Part shown: positions 29,750 to 39,655 of the stretch, one piece after another
Layout of the letters: every line of letters begins with the position of its first letter
Position numbering within the stretch: the first letter of the stretch is position 1
Program-made: the position numbers and the translations under genes
NCBI RefSeq assembly: GCF_900103345.1
Contig: NZ_LT629702.1
Span: 5,867,501 to 5,931,500 of the forward strand
Direction: 5' to 3'
DNA: 64,000 nucleotides
DNA from: Pseudomonas azotoformans
GTDB taxonomy: Bacteria > Pseudomonadota > Gammaproteobacteria > Pseudomonadales > Pseudomonadaceae
Notes under the pieces: generated by a model
What the model was told of the DNA's origin: nothing
What the model saw: the letters and a program-made list of their open reading frames with translations, nothing else
The model's database searches: none

Positions 29750-30834
29750 TCGGGGCGCAGGCGTAACCGCAAGTCCTGGCCCAACTGGGTCACTTCGTAC
29801 AGGGTGAAGTCCAGGGAATGGGTGAGGTTTTCCAGCTCCGGCAAATGCACCAGCGGCCGTGCGAGGTCGCCGAGCAGGCGCGGCGCGACGTACAGCAACA
29901 GCTCATCCACCAGCCCGGCGCGCAGCAGGTTGCCTGCCAGGGTCGGTCCGGCTTCGACCATCACATCATGCAAACCGCGCTGGCTCAGATGGACCATCAA
30001 GGCATGCAGATCGAGGCCACTCTGGTTGCCCGGCAGGCCGAGCAAGCGCTCAGCGTTGGCGCCTGGCGGCAGATGTTGCTCGTGCACCACATGCAGGCTT
30101 GGCGCCTGGTCGTCGAACACCCTCGCGGTACCGGGCACCCGCGCCTGGCTGTCGAGGATCACCCGCAGCGGCGCGATGGCTTCGGCAGACGCCATCTCAC
30201 GTACGGTCAACGAGGGGTTGTCGGCCAGCACCGTGCCGCTGCCGGTGAGGATCGCCGCACTGCGCGCTCGCCAATACTGCACATCGGCGCGCGCCCTGGC
30301 GCCGGTGATCCATTGCGAGCGCCCGTTGTTCAGCGCGGTGCGGCCATCCAGGCTCATGCCCATCTTCAACTGCACCCACGGCCGCTGACGCTTGACCGAG
30401 GACAAGAAGCCACGGTTCAACTCGCGGGCGGCCGCATTGAGCAAGCCCACGCGCACCTCGATCCCGACGTCGCGCAGTTCGGCGATCCCACGACCGTCGA
30501 CCTGCTCGAACGGATCTTCATGGGCGACGACCACACATGCCACGCCAGCCTCGATCAGCGCCAGGTGACAGGCGCCGGTGCGCCCGACATGGCTGCAGGG
30601 TTCCAGCGTCACATAGGCCGTGGCGCCCTTGGCCAGGGCACCGGCCTGGCGCAGGGCGAAGACCTCGGCGTGCGGACCGCCCGCACGCCGATGCCAGCCC
30701 TCGCCCACGATGTGTGCACCGTGGGCGATGACGCACCCGACCCGTGGATTGGGCCAGGTGGAGTGACTGCCGCGCTCGGCCAACGACAATGCATGGTGCA
30801 TATGTTGAAAGTCGATTTCGCTGAAGTGGGTCAT
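29728..30834 (-). CDS. toxE: RibD-like deaminase/reductase, ToxE candidate
   Basis: 368 residues, full RibD length. The deaminase domain shows GPHAEVFAL (HAE, about residue 54) and the zinc motif EPCSHVGRTGAC (about 78-89). The reductase domain follows from about residue 150 (WVQLKMGMSLDGRTAL). In riboflavin synthesis this enzyme deaminates and reduces the GTP cyclohydrolase II product. Its place with a RibA paralogue, a SUMF1-like protein, a WD40 protein and a methyltransferase points to a dedicated azapteridine pathway. It overlaps the WD40 gene by 4 bp and is the last gene of the group. Confidence 0.88.
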   Translation of the reverse strand: MTHFSEIDFQHMHHALSLAERGSHSTWPNPRVGCVIAHGAHIVGEGWHRRAGGPHAEVFALRQAGALAKGATAYVTLEPCSHVGRTGACHLALIEAGVACVVVAHEDPFEQVDGRGIAELRDVGIEVRVGLLNAAARELNRGFLSSVKRQRPWVQLKMGMSLDGRTALNNGRSQWITGARARADVQYWRARSAAILTGSGTVLADNPSLTVREMASAEAIAPLRVILDSQARVPGTARVFDDQAPSLHVVHEQHLPPGANAERLLGLPGNQSGLDLHALMVHLSQRGLHDVMVEAGPTLAGNLLRAGLVDELLLYVAPRLLGDLARPLVHLPELENLTHSLDFTLYEVTQLGQDLRLRLRPDQSTCTV

Positions 30835-32534
30835 GGGCGGCGTTGCCCTGCCACAGCGTGGGCGGTGATCGGGTAGATACGCCCGTCGTAGGCGCTGGCC
30901 AGGAAGCCACTGCCTTCGGCGTCATGGGTCAGGCATGAAATACCGCTGGCGGTGATCTTCTCCACCTTTGCCCATTTGCGCTTGGCCAGGTCGAACACCG
31001 CAACGGTGCCGCCGTAGCTGCCGGTGGCGATCATCTGGCGGTCCTTGGAGATGGCAATGCACTTGATCGAGTGGCTGTGAGGGGTGTCATACACCTCGCT
31101 GTTGCCGGCTTGCCACAGGCGCAGCTTGAGGTCGCGCCCGATACTGGCAAAGCCGCCCTGGATCTGCGTGCAGCCGTTGGAAATACGGTCGTGGGCCTTG
31201 TCCAGGTAGGTTTCCAGCTCGAAGTCTGCGATCCGGAAGAACGCCGCAGCCGCAGTCGCGCATACGCTGAACAGGTACTGTTCATCGGCGGCGATGCCCT
31301 TGATGGCGTTCTCGTGCATGCGCACTTCGCGCAGGAAACGCGGCTGCTGGTTTTCCAGGTTGAAGATCAAGGCTTCGCCAGTGTACGTACCGATTGCGGC
31401 GTGCAACTGGCCATCTTTTTCAAAGGTGGTGCCGCAGTTGAGCGGTGAGCGGTGCTGGTAGATGACGTCGCCGGTCTTGGCGTCGAACACCGTGCCCATC
31501 TGGCCGCCGGTCAACACGCTGTCACCGAAGGGCAGCAGGAAGTTGCACAGACTGCCGGCCTTGGTGCTGGGTTGGCCATTGATCTGCAGGATGCCGGCAT
31601 CACCGATGCTGTAGATGTCGTCACCGACCACCGTGACTGCGTTCAAACTGATGGCCGGCTCGATGCCGCCCACGTCCCATTCCTGAGTGGTGAAATCCCA
31701 GGTGGCGTACGTTGAGCCGAAGGTCACGAAGGCGATGCGATGGTTGCCCAGCAATGCACAGCTGCGTGGCCAGATGATGCTTGGCAGTGAAGTCTGGGCG
31801 GTTTTCACCAGTTGGTTATCGGGCGTCAACGCCCACAGCATGACGCAACGGTCGTAGCTGAGGCTAACCAGCAGGCGCTGTGCGTCGTTCCATACGATGC
31901 GCTTGATTCCGGCGGCATGGGCAGCTTGCAGGTAGGTGCCGCTGCTGCTGATCACGGAGATTTTGCCTTCGTCGTCACCGGCGAAAATGATGCCCTCACG
32001 GGACAGGGCCACGGTGTCGGTTTCCACGCCGCCCAGGTCGATCAGGTCCAGTTGTTCGCCGCTGGCAGCGTCCCAACGGCGGATCGAACCGTCATCGCTG
32101 CTGGAAACCAGGGTCTTGCCATCGGCGGCCCAGCACACCGAAATCACGTCGGCATCGTGACCGCTGAGGATCCGCAGGGTTCGCCCGCTGAGGTCGAACA
32201 GGCGGATGCTGTGGTCCCGCGAGCAGGTGGCGATGGTCTGGCCATCCGGCGAGAAGGCGGCCATTTCGATGTCGTCATCGTGACCCACCAGCACGCTTTT
32301 CAAGCGCAGCGAAGGGATTTCCCAGACGCGGGCAGTGTAGTCGCTGCTGGCACTGACCAGCAGGGTGCCGCTGGCGTTGAACGCGCATTGGTTGGCCAGG
32401 TGGTCGTGGAGCACGCGCTGGATCGGCGTCTTGGTTTTTGCATCCCACAAAATAACCTGGTTGTCATAACCGGCGGTTGCAACGTACGTATCGTTGAATG
32501 TTGCAATACCGCTAATAGGGCCAAAGTGTCTCAT
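30831..32534 (-). CDS. toxC: WD40-repeat protein, ToxC candidate
   Basis: 567 residues made almost wholly of WD40-like beta-propeller repeats, probably two propellers. Examples are VATAGYDNQVILWDAKTK, LVSASSDYTARVWEI and IATCSRDHSIRLFDL. There is no signal peptide, so it is cytosolic. A WD-repeat protein of unknown chemistry is part of the tox operon in Burkholderia glumae and P. protegens. It lies 40 bp after the GTP cyclohydrolase gene and overlaps the RibD-like gene by 4 bp. Outside this context it could not be assigned a function. Confidence 0.85.
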   Translation of the reverse strand: MRHFGPISGIATFNDTYVATAGYDNQVILWDAKTKTPIQRVLHDHLANQCAFNASGTLLVSASSDYTARVWEIPSLRLKSVLVGHDDDIEMAAFSPDGQTIATCSRDHSIRLFDLSGRTLRILSGHDADVISVCWAADGKTLVSSSDDGSIRRWDAASGEQLDLIDLGGVETDTVALSREGIIFAGDDEGKISVISSSGTYLQAAHAAGIKRIVWNDAQRLLVSLSYDRCVMLWALTPDNQLVKTAQTSLPSIIWPRSCALLGNHRIAFVTFGSTYATWDFTTQEWDVGGIEPAISLNAVTVVGDDIYSIGDAGILQINGQPSTKAGSLCNFLLPFGDSVLTGGQMGTVFDAKTGDVIYQHRSPLNCGTTFEKDGQLHAAIGTYTGEALIFNLENQQPRFLREVRMHENAIKGIAADEQYLFSVCATAAAAFFRIADFELETYLDKAHDRISNGCTQIQGGFASIGRDLKLRLWQAGNSEVYDTPHSHSIKCIAISKDRQMIATGSYGGTVAVFDLAKRKWAKVEKITASGISCLTHDAEGSGFLASAYDGRIYPITAHAVAGQRRP

Positions 32535-32574
32535 GCGTCATCATCCTTAATGTAGTGTGGGCGAAAGAAAGTGC

Positions 32575-33189
32575 TCAGGCGCGCTTCGGTTGTTTCATCA
32601 GGTTGATCACGTGATTTTTCTTATCGACTTTCGCTTGCAGGTAATGAGTGTTGTGCCGGGTGACAAACACGCCAGTCGGAATAACGTTGTCCACCACAAT
32701 GCCGTTATCCACCAGGGCCTGAACTTTGTCCGGGTTATTGGTGATCAATTGGCACTGTTTGATGTTCAACGCTTTTAACATGCCAGCGGCCATGGAAAAG
32801 TCGCGGTCATCTTCAGGAAAGTTCAGGTGGGTATTGGCTTCGAATGTGTCCATGCCCGAATCTTGCAGGCGGTAGGCGTCCAACTTTGCATATAAGCCGA
32901 TGCCGCGGCCTTCTTGTCGCAGGTAAATAAGATAGCCACCCACTTCCTGCATGCGCAGGATCGACTCGTTTAATTGCGGGCCGCAGTCACAGCGCTGCGA
33001 ACTGAATACATCGCCGGTCAGGCATTCGGAATGAATACGCACCAACGGGCTGATGGGATTGGCGGGGCCAAGCTTTATCACGATATGTTCGTGTGCTGTG
33101 TCCAAGCCACTGAACGTGTAGAAAGTTCCAGGATTGGAATGGTCGTCCAGGGGGATATCAACGTGGTTGCGTACGCTAAGGCGGTTCAT
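32575..33189 (-). CDS. toxB: GTP cyclohydrolase II, ToxB candidate (RibA paralogue)
   Basis: 204 residues, standard RibA length. Zinc cysteines lie in ECLTGDVFSSQRCDCG (about residues 54-69), the active-site RQEGRGIGL near 91-99, and ITNNPDK near 149-155. It opens GTP to the ribosylamino-pyrimidine that starts riboflavin or toxoflavin synthesis. The stretch is visibly lower in G+C than flanking core genes. Grouping with a RibD-like enzyme and a methyltransferase argues for toxoflavin-type rather than housekeeping riboflavin synthesis. Confidence 0.9.
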   Translation of the reverse strand: MNRLSVRNHVDIPLDDHSNPGTFYTFSGLDTAHEHIVIKLGPANPISPLVRIHSECLTGDVFSSQRCDCGPQLNESILRMQEVGGYLIYLRQEGRGIGLYAKLDAYRLQDSGMDTFEANTHLNFPEDDRDFSMAAGMLKALNIKQCQLITNNPDKVQALVDNGIVVDNVIPTGVFVTRHNTHYLQAKVDKKNHVINLMKQPKRA

Positions 33190-33246
33190 GGCGGTTCCTT
33201 CCGTGCTTGAATGATCAACGCGTTATTGTTTTGGTACAGGGAGGGG

Positions 33247-34254
33247 TTACAGGGTTTGTGCGAGGCGAAAACCCATTACGTAAATCTGTCGTGGATACTT
33301 GCCGTGACGCCGGCAATTGCGGGTCAGGTCGCGAAACCTGGTGAAGCTGCCACCACGGGCTATGCGGTGGGTGCCGACCACAGTGACGAGGTCATCGGTG
33401 ATGGCGGTCCCGCCGGGGTAGGGGGCGTAGTCGTCAGCGACGAATTCTTCGACGTTACCGGCCATGTCCAGGCAGCCAAATGGCGATGCACCCTCGACCA
33501 AAAGGCCGACCGGAGTGGTATCGAACAGACCCAGTTCAGCGGTGTTGGCACGCTCGGGCAGGAAGGTATCGCCCCAAGGGTATTCGAGGTTTTCCGGGCC
33601 GGCGGCGGCGTATTCCCATTCAGCCTCGGTGGGCAGTCGGAAGGTGCGGCCACTGGCTTCGCTGAGCCAGGCAGCGTAGGCGTCGGCGTCATCGGCAGTG
33701 ATCCCGTAGACCGGATGGTTGGCGCGTTCGTGAGGGTACTGTCCGAAGGCCCAGCTTTCGGGGATCCGTGCCTGCGTGTTGGCCTCGAGAAAGGCTCGGT
33801 ATTCGAGGTTGGTCACCGGGTATTTACCGATGGCGTAGGGCTGCAGGTGTACGCGATGACGAGGGACTTCCTTGGCGATCCAGTCCCGATCCAGGCCCAG
33901 GCCGCGCATGTCGTGCATCACCTGGTCGACCGCCGATTCGGCCAAACCGATCTCGACGGTGCCTGCGCTGATGTGAATCATCGTAGGGTTGAGTACATCG
34001 AGCCTGGGGTCGTTGGTCAGTGCCAGCAGTTGGGCGGCGGCATAGCGCCAGGCCAGCGGCGAGACAGGGTTTTCGACGCGGTTGGCCAACTGTTCGCTGG
34101 TCTCTTCCGAAACCAGGCGCCAGGCTGCCAGCGGCAACTTGAGGTTGACGGCTTCGTGGAAGTGCTCAGGCAGGCCCATCAAGAAACGGTCTGTCATTTC
34201 GGCGGTCAGGGGGCCGTCGAACACGGGCCAATGGTTGAAACCCTTGGAAGTCAT
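33247..34254 (-). CDS. toxD: SUMF1/formylglycine-generating-type protein, ToxD candidate
   Basis: 335 residues from MTSKGFNHWPVFDG. The C-terminal two-thirds is an FGE-sulfatase fold: YPVTNLEYRAFLEANT, HPVYGITADDADAYAAWL, RLPTEAEWEYAAAG, FGCLDMAGNVEEFVADD and RGGSF...GFRLAQ. The N-terminal 100 residues are specific to this subgroup. No EgtB-type HxxxExH iron motif was seen. ToxD of known toxoflavin clusters belongs to this family; its chemical step is not settled to my knowledge. It lies 63 bp after the methyltransferase gene, with a weak terminator between. Confidence 0.85.
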   Translation of the reverse strand: MTSKGFNHWPVFDGPLTAEMTDRFLMGLPEHFHEAVNLKLPLAAWRLVSEETSEQLANRVENPVSPLAWRYAAAQLLALTNDPRLDVLNPTMIHISAGTVEIGLAESAVDQVMHDMRGLGLDRDWIAKEVPRHRVHLQPYAIGKYPVTNLEYRAFLEANTQARIPESWAFGQYPHERANHPVYGITADDADAYAAWLSEASGRTFRLPTEAEWEYAAAGPENLEYPWGDTFLPERANTAELGLFDTTPVGLLVEGASPFGCLDMAGNVEEFVADDYAPYPGGTAITDDLVTVVGTHRIARGGSFTRFRDLTRNCRRHGKYPRQIYVMGFRLAQTL

Positions 34255-34285
34255 AACGCTCGTTTTCCTACTGCGTGGGAGAAAA

Positions 34286-34311
34286 GGCACGTACACCCAG
34301 GCGCACGTGCC
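34286..34311 (-). terminator. Weak terminator or attenuator between toxA and toxD candidates
   Basis: On the minus strand a 7-bp stem GGCACGT/ACGTGCC with a 12-nt loop is followed by TTTTC. It is short, so partial termination is more likely than a full stop. This could make the methyltransferase more abundant than the downstream enzymes. Confidence 0.45.
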
Positions 34312-34317
34312 CGGCCT

Positions 34318-35064
34318 TCAGAGGGTGCAGATCAGTCCGGTTTGCAGGCAGTTGCGTTCGAAGTCATCCCAGTAGCCCTTGGGGTGCTTGGCCCGCTCGG
34401 CCTCGGAAATAATCGGTTTTTGCCACTGCAGGCGGGAGAAGCCGGCTTTCATGATTGCCAGCTCATAGCGCTCGCGGCTCCAGCGATGGAAGGTGAAGGC
34501 GCTGGGCGGTGTGGTGACGAATTCGGCGTGGTGACGGAAGCCGCCTTCGTGGGGTTCTTCGGTGAGTACGTGCACGCCGTATTTGGTGAAGTTGCCACGT
34601 TTCAATTGAAAGGTTGGCTCTACCGTGTAAGCCACGACCCGTCCGCCGGGGGCGAGGTTCTTGGCGACGACCTGGAACATCTTGTCGAGTTTTTCTGGCG
34701 AATCGGCGTAGTTGAACAGCCAGGCGGCGGTGATCAGGTCGAACTTGCCGAGAATGCCCAGATCGCAGATATCGCTGACGTGGTACTCGATCGGCTCCTG
34801 GTTGCGCGCCGACTCTTGGCGGGCCAGGTCAATCATGGAGGCGGATATATCCACGCCAACCACTTTGCTGGCACCTTGGCGATACAGCTCGCGTCCGAAG
34901 AAACCGAAACCGCAGGCCAGGTCCAGTACGGATTTGCCCTTGGGATTACCGACCATGCTGAAGAAGGTCGCGGTTTCCACCGAGCGCTGCGAGGCGCTGT
35001 CCGTGAAAGCTTCGAAGCGTTCGCCGATGGCGTCGTAAGTTGCCGTTGCAGTTTGAGTGGTCAT
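34318..35064 (-). CDS. toxA: SAM-dependent methyltransferase, ToxA candidate
   Basis: 248 residues, class I methyltransferase. SAM-binding motif I is VLDLACGFGFFGREL (about residues 46-60), the acidic loop is VVGVDISASMIDLA, and motif IV is FDLITAAWLFNYAD. ToxA N-methylates the azapteridine core twice at the end of toxoflavin synthesis. It is the first biosynthetic gene of the group, with AAGGTGAGG upstream of the ATG. Confidence 0.88.
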   Translation of the reverse strand: MTTQTATATYDAIGERFEAFTDSASQRSVETATFFSMVGNPKGKSVLDLACGFGFFGRELYRQGASKVVGVDISASMIDLARQESARNQEPIEYHVSDICDLGILGKFDLITAAWLFNYADSPEKLDKMFQVVAKNLAPGGRVVAYTVEPTFQLKRGNFTKYGVHVLTEEPHEGGFRHHAEFVTTPPSAFTFHRWSRERYELAIMKAGFSRLQWQKPIISEAERAKHPKGYWDDFERNCLQTGLICTL

Positions 35065-35156
35065 TGCCTCACCTTTTTAAAGTTAATAGCTGTCGTCAAT
35101 CCCTGACTGGGAACATGAAGAGTTCTTCTGTTTTTGGTGACCCTGTTATGCCTGAA

Positions 35157-35603
35157 TCAAGTGCGAGTGGTAATAAGGAACCCCCCTATGACGACAAGTA
35201 CGCCGACCAGTTTGTTAATGTTGAGAGACTGTTTGGGGAAGCCCAGCAGGCCGAAATAGTCAATCGCAATTGAAACGATAAGTTGTCCGATCAATACCGC
35301 CATGATGAAGTTGAGAGCACCCAGTCGAGGCGCCATCAATAACGCTACGGTAATATAAAAAACACCGGCAACACCGCCCATCCAAATCCACCAGGGCCCG
35401 TCTTGCACGGCGGCAAGATTAGGACGAGGCGCCTTGACCGCAATAATGACAACAATGAGTACAACCAGGCTGACCAATAGGGATACTGCAGTGGCCCATA
35501 AAGGATGGCCTAGCAGATTACCCAGTTTCGCGTTGGTGCCTGCCTGTAAGGGCACTGCAAAACCGGCGAATAAACTGAGCAGGATGAAATACAGTAAGGT
35601 CAT
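35157..35603 (-). CDS. DMT-superfamily YdcZ-like (DUF606) transporter
   Basis: 148 residues from MTLLYFILLSLFAG; an in-frame start at 35702 adds 33 hydrophilic residues but has no ribosome site. About five membrane helices are visible, with FAVPLQAGTNAKLG and VLIGQLIVSIAIDYFGLLGF typical of the YdcZ family. It is transcribed toward the methyltransferase gene 92 bp away and is clearly A+T-richer than moaC beyond it. A role in exporting or importing a cluster product or precursor is inferred from position only. Confidence 0.8.
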   Translation of the reverse strand: MTLLYFILLSLFAGFAVPLQAGTNAKLGNLLGHPLWATAVSLLVSLVVLIVVIIAVKAPRPNLAAVQDGPWWIWMGGVAGVFYITVALLMAPRLGALNFIMAVLIGQLIVSIAIDYFGLLGFPKQSLNINKLVGVLVVIGGFLITTRT

Positions 35604-35793
35604 GAAGTAGGCATTCCGTTTTTTTTCAAGTTTTACGGTGCTTGGATTGTTGGCGCCAATTCTTTGTTCTGATGGGGAGTATTCGTCGCGCTGATCGGGC
35701 ATTTGGCTACTAGTGATTCAGGGACGGGTAATCAGGTGTGCGCGATCTTGACCGACGGGTTTACAATCGCTGCTCCTGATCAGGAGTATCCCT

Positions 35794-36267
35794 GTGCTGA
35801 CTCATCTCGATTCCCAAGGTCGCGCCCATATGGTCGATGTCACCGACAAGTCCGTGACGTTCCGTGAGGCCGTGGCCGAAGCGCGCGTGCGCATGCTGCC
35901 CGAGACCCTGCAAATGATTGTCGACGGCGCCCACCCCAAGGGCGACGTGTTTGCCGTGGCCCGCATTGCCGGGATCCAGGCGGCGAAAAAAACCAGTGAC
36001 CTGATTCCCCTCTGCCACCCGTTGATGTTGACGGGCGTCAAGGTCGAACTGAGCGCCGAGGGTGCAGACTTGGTGCATATCGTGGCGCGCTGCAAACTCT
36101 CCGGCCAGACCGGCGTGGAGATGGAAGCCCTCACCGCCGCCAGCGTCGCGGCGCTGACGATCTACGACATGTGCAAGGCGGTGGACCGTGGCATGACCAT
36201 CGAAAACATTCGCCTGCTGGAAAAACTCGGCGGCAAAAGTGGGCACTTCAAGGCGGACCAGGCATGA
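35794..36267 (+). CDS. moaC: MoaC, cyclic pyranopterin monophosphate synthase
   Basis: 157 residues. GTG start with AGGAG 7 bp upstream (near 35782-35786). Family motifs [18 protein letters not shown] and [20 protein letters not shown] are present. It forms cyclic pyranopterin monophosphate in molybdenum cofactor synthesis in the cytosol. It overlaps moaD by 4 bp. Confidence 0.96.
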   Translation: MLTHLDSQGRAHMVDVTDKSVTFREAVAEARVRMLPETLQMIVDGAHPKGDVFAVARIAGIQAAKKTSDLIPLCHPLMLTGVKVELSAEGADLVHIVARCKLSGQTGVEMEALTAASVAALTIYDMCKAVDRGMTIENIRLLEKLGGKSGHFKADQA

Positions 36268-36506
36268 GCATCAACGTATTGTTTTTTGCGCGTTACGCCG
36301 AAGCGGTGGGCCTGGACTCACTGGAGATGGAAGGCGACTTCGCGACCGTCGACGCGGTGCGCCTGGCGTTGGCGGGTGATCCGGGTTTTGAAGTGCTCAA
36401 CGAAACCAGCCTGATGTGCGCCCGTAACGAAGAGATGTGCGGGCTCGACGAGCCGCTGCAGCCTGGCGACGAAGTCGCATTCTTCCCCCCCGTGACCGGA
36501 GGCTGA
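36264..36506 (+). CDS. moaD: MoaD, molybdopterin synthase small subunit
   Basis: 80 residues, ubiquitin-like, starting [16 protein letters not shown] and ending in the thiocarboxylated Gly-Gly tail (FFPPVTGG). It carries sulfur to MoaE. The ATGA overlap with moaC gives translational coupling. Confidence 0.96.
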   Translation: MSINVLFFARYAEAVGLDSLEMEGDFATVDAVRLALAGDPGFEVLNETSLMCARNEEMCGLDEPLQPGDEVAFFPPVTGG

Positions 36507-36508
36507 TC

Positions 36509-36958
36509 ATGGCCATTCGTGTACAGGTCCAGGCATTTGATCCTGGCGCCGAAGTCAACGCCATGCATGCGGCCAACGTTGGTGTGGGCGCGGTGGTGAG
36601 TTTCGTGGGGTATGTACGCGACTTCAATGACGGCCGTGAGGTGTCGGGGATGTTCCTGGAGCATTACCCTGGCATGACCGAAAAGGCCCTGGCCAAGATC
36701 GCCATCGAGGCCGAGCAGCGCTGGCCGTTGCTCAAGTTGGAGGTATTGCATCGCATCGGCCCTCTGGAGCCCGGTGAGCCGATTGTGTTTGTTGCGGCAG
36801 CCAGTGCCCATCGCCAGGCCGCATTTGATGCCTGTGCGTTTGTGATGGATTACTTGAAGACGCGGGCGCCGTTCTGGAAGAAAGAAAATACCAGTGAGGG
36901 GCCGCGTTGGGTGGAAGGGCGCCACAGCGACAACGCCGCTGCGGATCGCTGGAAATAG
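36509..36958 (+). CDS. moaE: MoaE, molybdopterin synthase large subunit
   Basis: 149 residues. Family signatures VGAVVSFVGYVRDFNDGREV, LEHYPGMTEK and RAPFWKKE are present. With MoaD it converts cyclic pyranopterin monophosphate to molybdopterin. It starts 2 bp after the moaD stop. Confidence 0.96.
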   Translation: MAIRVQVQAFDPGAEVNAMHAANVGVGAVVSFVGYVRDFNDGREVSGMFLEHYPGMTEKALAKIAIEAEQRWPLLKLEVLHRIGPLEPGEPIVFVAAASAHRQAAFDACAFVMDYLKTRAPFWKKENTSEGPRWVEGRHSDNAAADRWK

Positions 36959-36979
36959 CCAGCCGAACATAGAACCAAA

Positions 36980-37068
36980 TGTGGGAGGGGGCTTGCCCCC
37001 GATAGCAGTGTGTCAGTCAATGAGTACTTGGCTGACACATCGCCATCGGGGGCAAGCCCCCTCCCACA
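36980..37068. repeat. REP doublet between convergent moaE and rhlB
   Basis: Arms TGTGGGAGGGGGCTTGCCCC and GGGGCAAGCCCCCTCCCACA face each other across about 45 bp. It lies between convergent genes and may act as a transcription end for both. Confidence 0.85.
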
Positions 37069-37086
37069 ATTTTTACTGCATCCAGC

Positions 37087-38550
37087 TTACGGGCGCTTGC
37101 GCTCCACAGCCCGCAGCAAGTGCGTCGGCGGCGTTTCACAGCTGATCTTGCGCCCCAGCAGCGCTTCGATCGACGGCAACTGATACGAGTCATCTTCCCC
37201 GGCAAAGCTGATCGACACACCCGCCGCCCCGGCACGGCCGGTACGGCCAATGCGGTGCACGTAGTCATCCGGCACTTCCGGCAGGGTGAAGTTGATCACG
37301 TGGCTGATGCCGTCGATGTGAATCCCACGCCCGGCCACGTCGGTGGCCACCAGTACACGGATCTTGCCTTCGCGGAAGCCTTCCAGGGTCTTGATGCGCT
37401 TGTGCTGCGGCACATCGCCCGACAGTTGCGCAGCGTTCACACCATCACGCACCAGGCGTTCTTCGATGCGGCGCACCTCGTCCTTGCGGTTGGCGAACAC
37501 CATCACGCGCTCCCAGCCGTTGTCGTTGACCAGGTTGTAGAGCAGCTTGTATTTGTCGGCGCCGGCCACGGCGTAGATGTGTTGCTCGACGTTTTCGCTG
37601 GCGACGTTTTCCGCTTCGATCTCGACGATGGACGGGTCGGTGGTCCATTGCTTGGCGAGGTTCATCACGTCTTCGGTGAAGGTCGCGGAGAACAGCAGGG
37701 TCTGGCGCTCGGATTTCGGCGGGGTCTGGCGAATGATCTGGCGCACTTGCGGGATAAAGCCCATGTCGAGCATGCGGTCGGCTTCGTCCAGCACCATCAC
37801 CTCGACCATGTCCAGGTGCACGTCGCCGCGCTGGTTGAAGTCCAGCAGACGGCCAGGGGTGGCCACCAGGATGTCGCAGTGACGGGCTTCGAGGTGCTTG
37901 AGCTGCTTGTCGAAGTCCATGCCGCCTACGAACGTCATGACGTTGAGGCCGGTGTACTTGGTCAGGTCGGCAGCGTCCTTGGCGATCTGTACCACCAGCT
38001 CCCGGGTCGGGGCGATGATCAGCGCGCGCGGTTCACCCACGTAGCGCTCTTTGGGCGGCGGCGTCTGCAGCAGTTGGGTGATGATCGAGATCAGGAACGC
38101 GGCGGTCTTGCCGGTGCCGGTCTGGGCGCGGCCGATGGCGTCTTTGCCGGCCAGGGTGAAGCCCAGCACCTGCGCCTGGATCGGCGTGCAGTACGGGAAG
38201 CCCAGGTCCTGGATGGCGTGCATCAGTTCCGGGGCCAGCTTGAAATCATGGAAACGGGTCTTGCCTTCCTGGGGCTCGACGACGAAATCTTCGAGTTTCC
38301 ACGCAATCACCGGCGGTTTTGGCGCGCGTTCACGCCGCGGCTTTGGTGTCACCGGTGCGGCAACGGACTCGACCGGCCTGGCCTGTTCGGCTGGGGTCAC
38401 CGTCGGCTTCTTCGGCTGGGTGACAGGGGCAGTCCGCTGGGGCTGCCTGCCGTCCTGGCGGCTGCCGGCTGTCGGGGCAGGAGCACTGGAATCTGGCGCG
38501 AGCGGCTCAGCCTCGCTTTTGCCGAACATCTTCTTGAGTGCTTTGAGCAC
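37087..38550 (-). CDS. rhlB: DEAD-box ATP-dependent RNA helicase RhlB
   Basis: 487 residues. A Pro/Ala-rich basic N-terminal extension of about 90 residues precedes the helicase core. Motifs are [14 protein letters not shown] (I), [10 protein letters not shown] (II), LFSATF (III) and [10 protein letters not shown] (VI). This layout matches pseudomonad RhlB, which unwinds RNA in mRNA decay. It is a single-gene unit divergent from no close neighbour. Confidence 0.92.
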   Translation of the reverse strand: MLKALKKMFGKSEAEPLAPDSSAPAPTAGSRQDGRQPQRTAPVTQPKKPTVTPAEQARPVESVAAPVTPKPRRERAPKPPVIAWKLEDFVVEPQEGKTRFHDFKLAPELMHAIQDLGFPYCTPIQAQVLGFTLAGKDAIGRAQTGTGKTAAFLISIITQLLQTPPPKERYVGEPRALIIAPTRELVVQIAKDAADLTKYTGLNVMTFVGGMDFDKQLKHLEARHCDILVATPGRLLDFNQRGDVHLDMVEVMVLDEADRMLDMGFIPQVRQIIRQTPPKSERQTLLFSATFTEDVMNLAKQWTTDPSIVEIEAENVASENVEQHIYAVAGADKYKLLYNLVNDNGWERVMVFANRKDEVRRIEERLVRDGVNAAQLSGDVPQHKRIKTLEGFREGKIRVLVATDVAGRGIHIDGISHVINFTLPEVPDDYVHRIGRTGRAGAAGVSISFAGEDDSYQLPSIEALLGRKISCETPPTHLLRAVERKRP

Positions 38551-38652
38551 GGTGATCTCATTAATTGGTTAAGGAATGTACGCCGGCCAGTGTAATGCAA
38601 GAATCGGGCGCGGCGTAGTGCGTCTGTCATACGGCTACATAAACTGTGGTTT

Positions 38653-39655
<1,003 letters not shown>

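Noticed and set aside
29728..33189. RibA and RibD-like genes as the cell's riboflavin pathway
   Set aside because: They stand apart from ribBA/ribE/nusB-type neighbours and are mixed with SUMF1, WD40 and methyltransferase genes. A second, housekeeping set elsewhere is expected but cannot be seen here.
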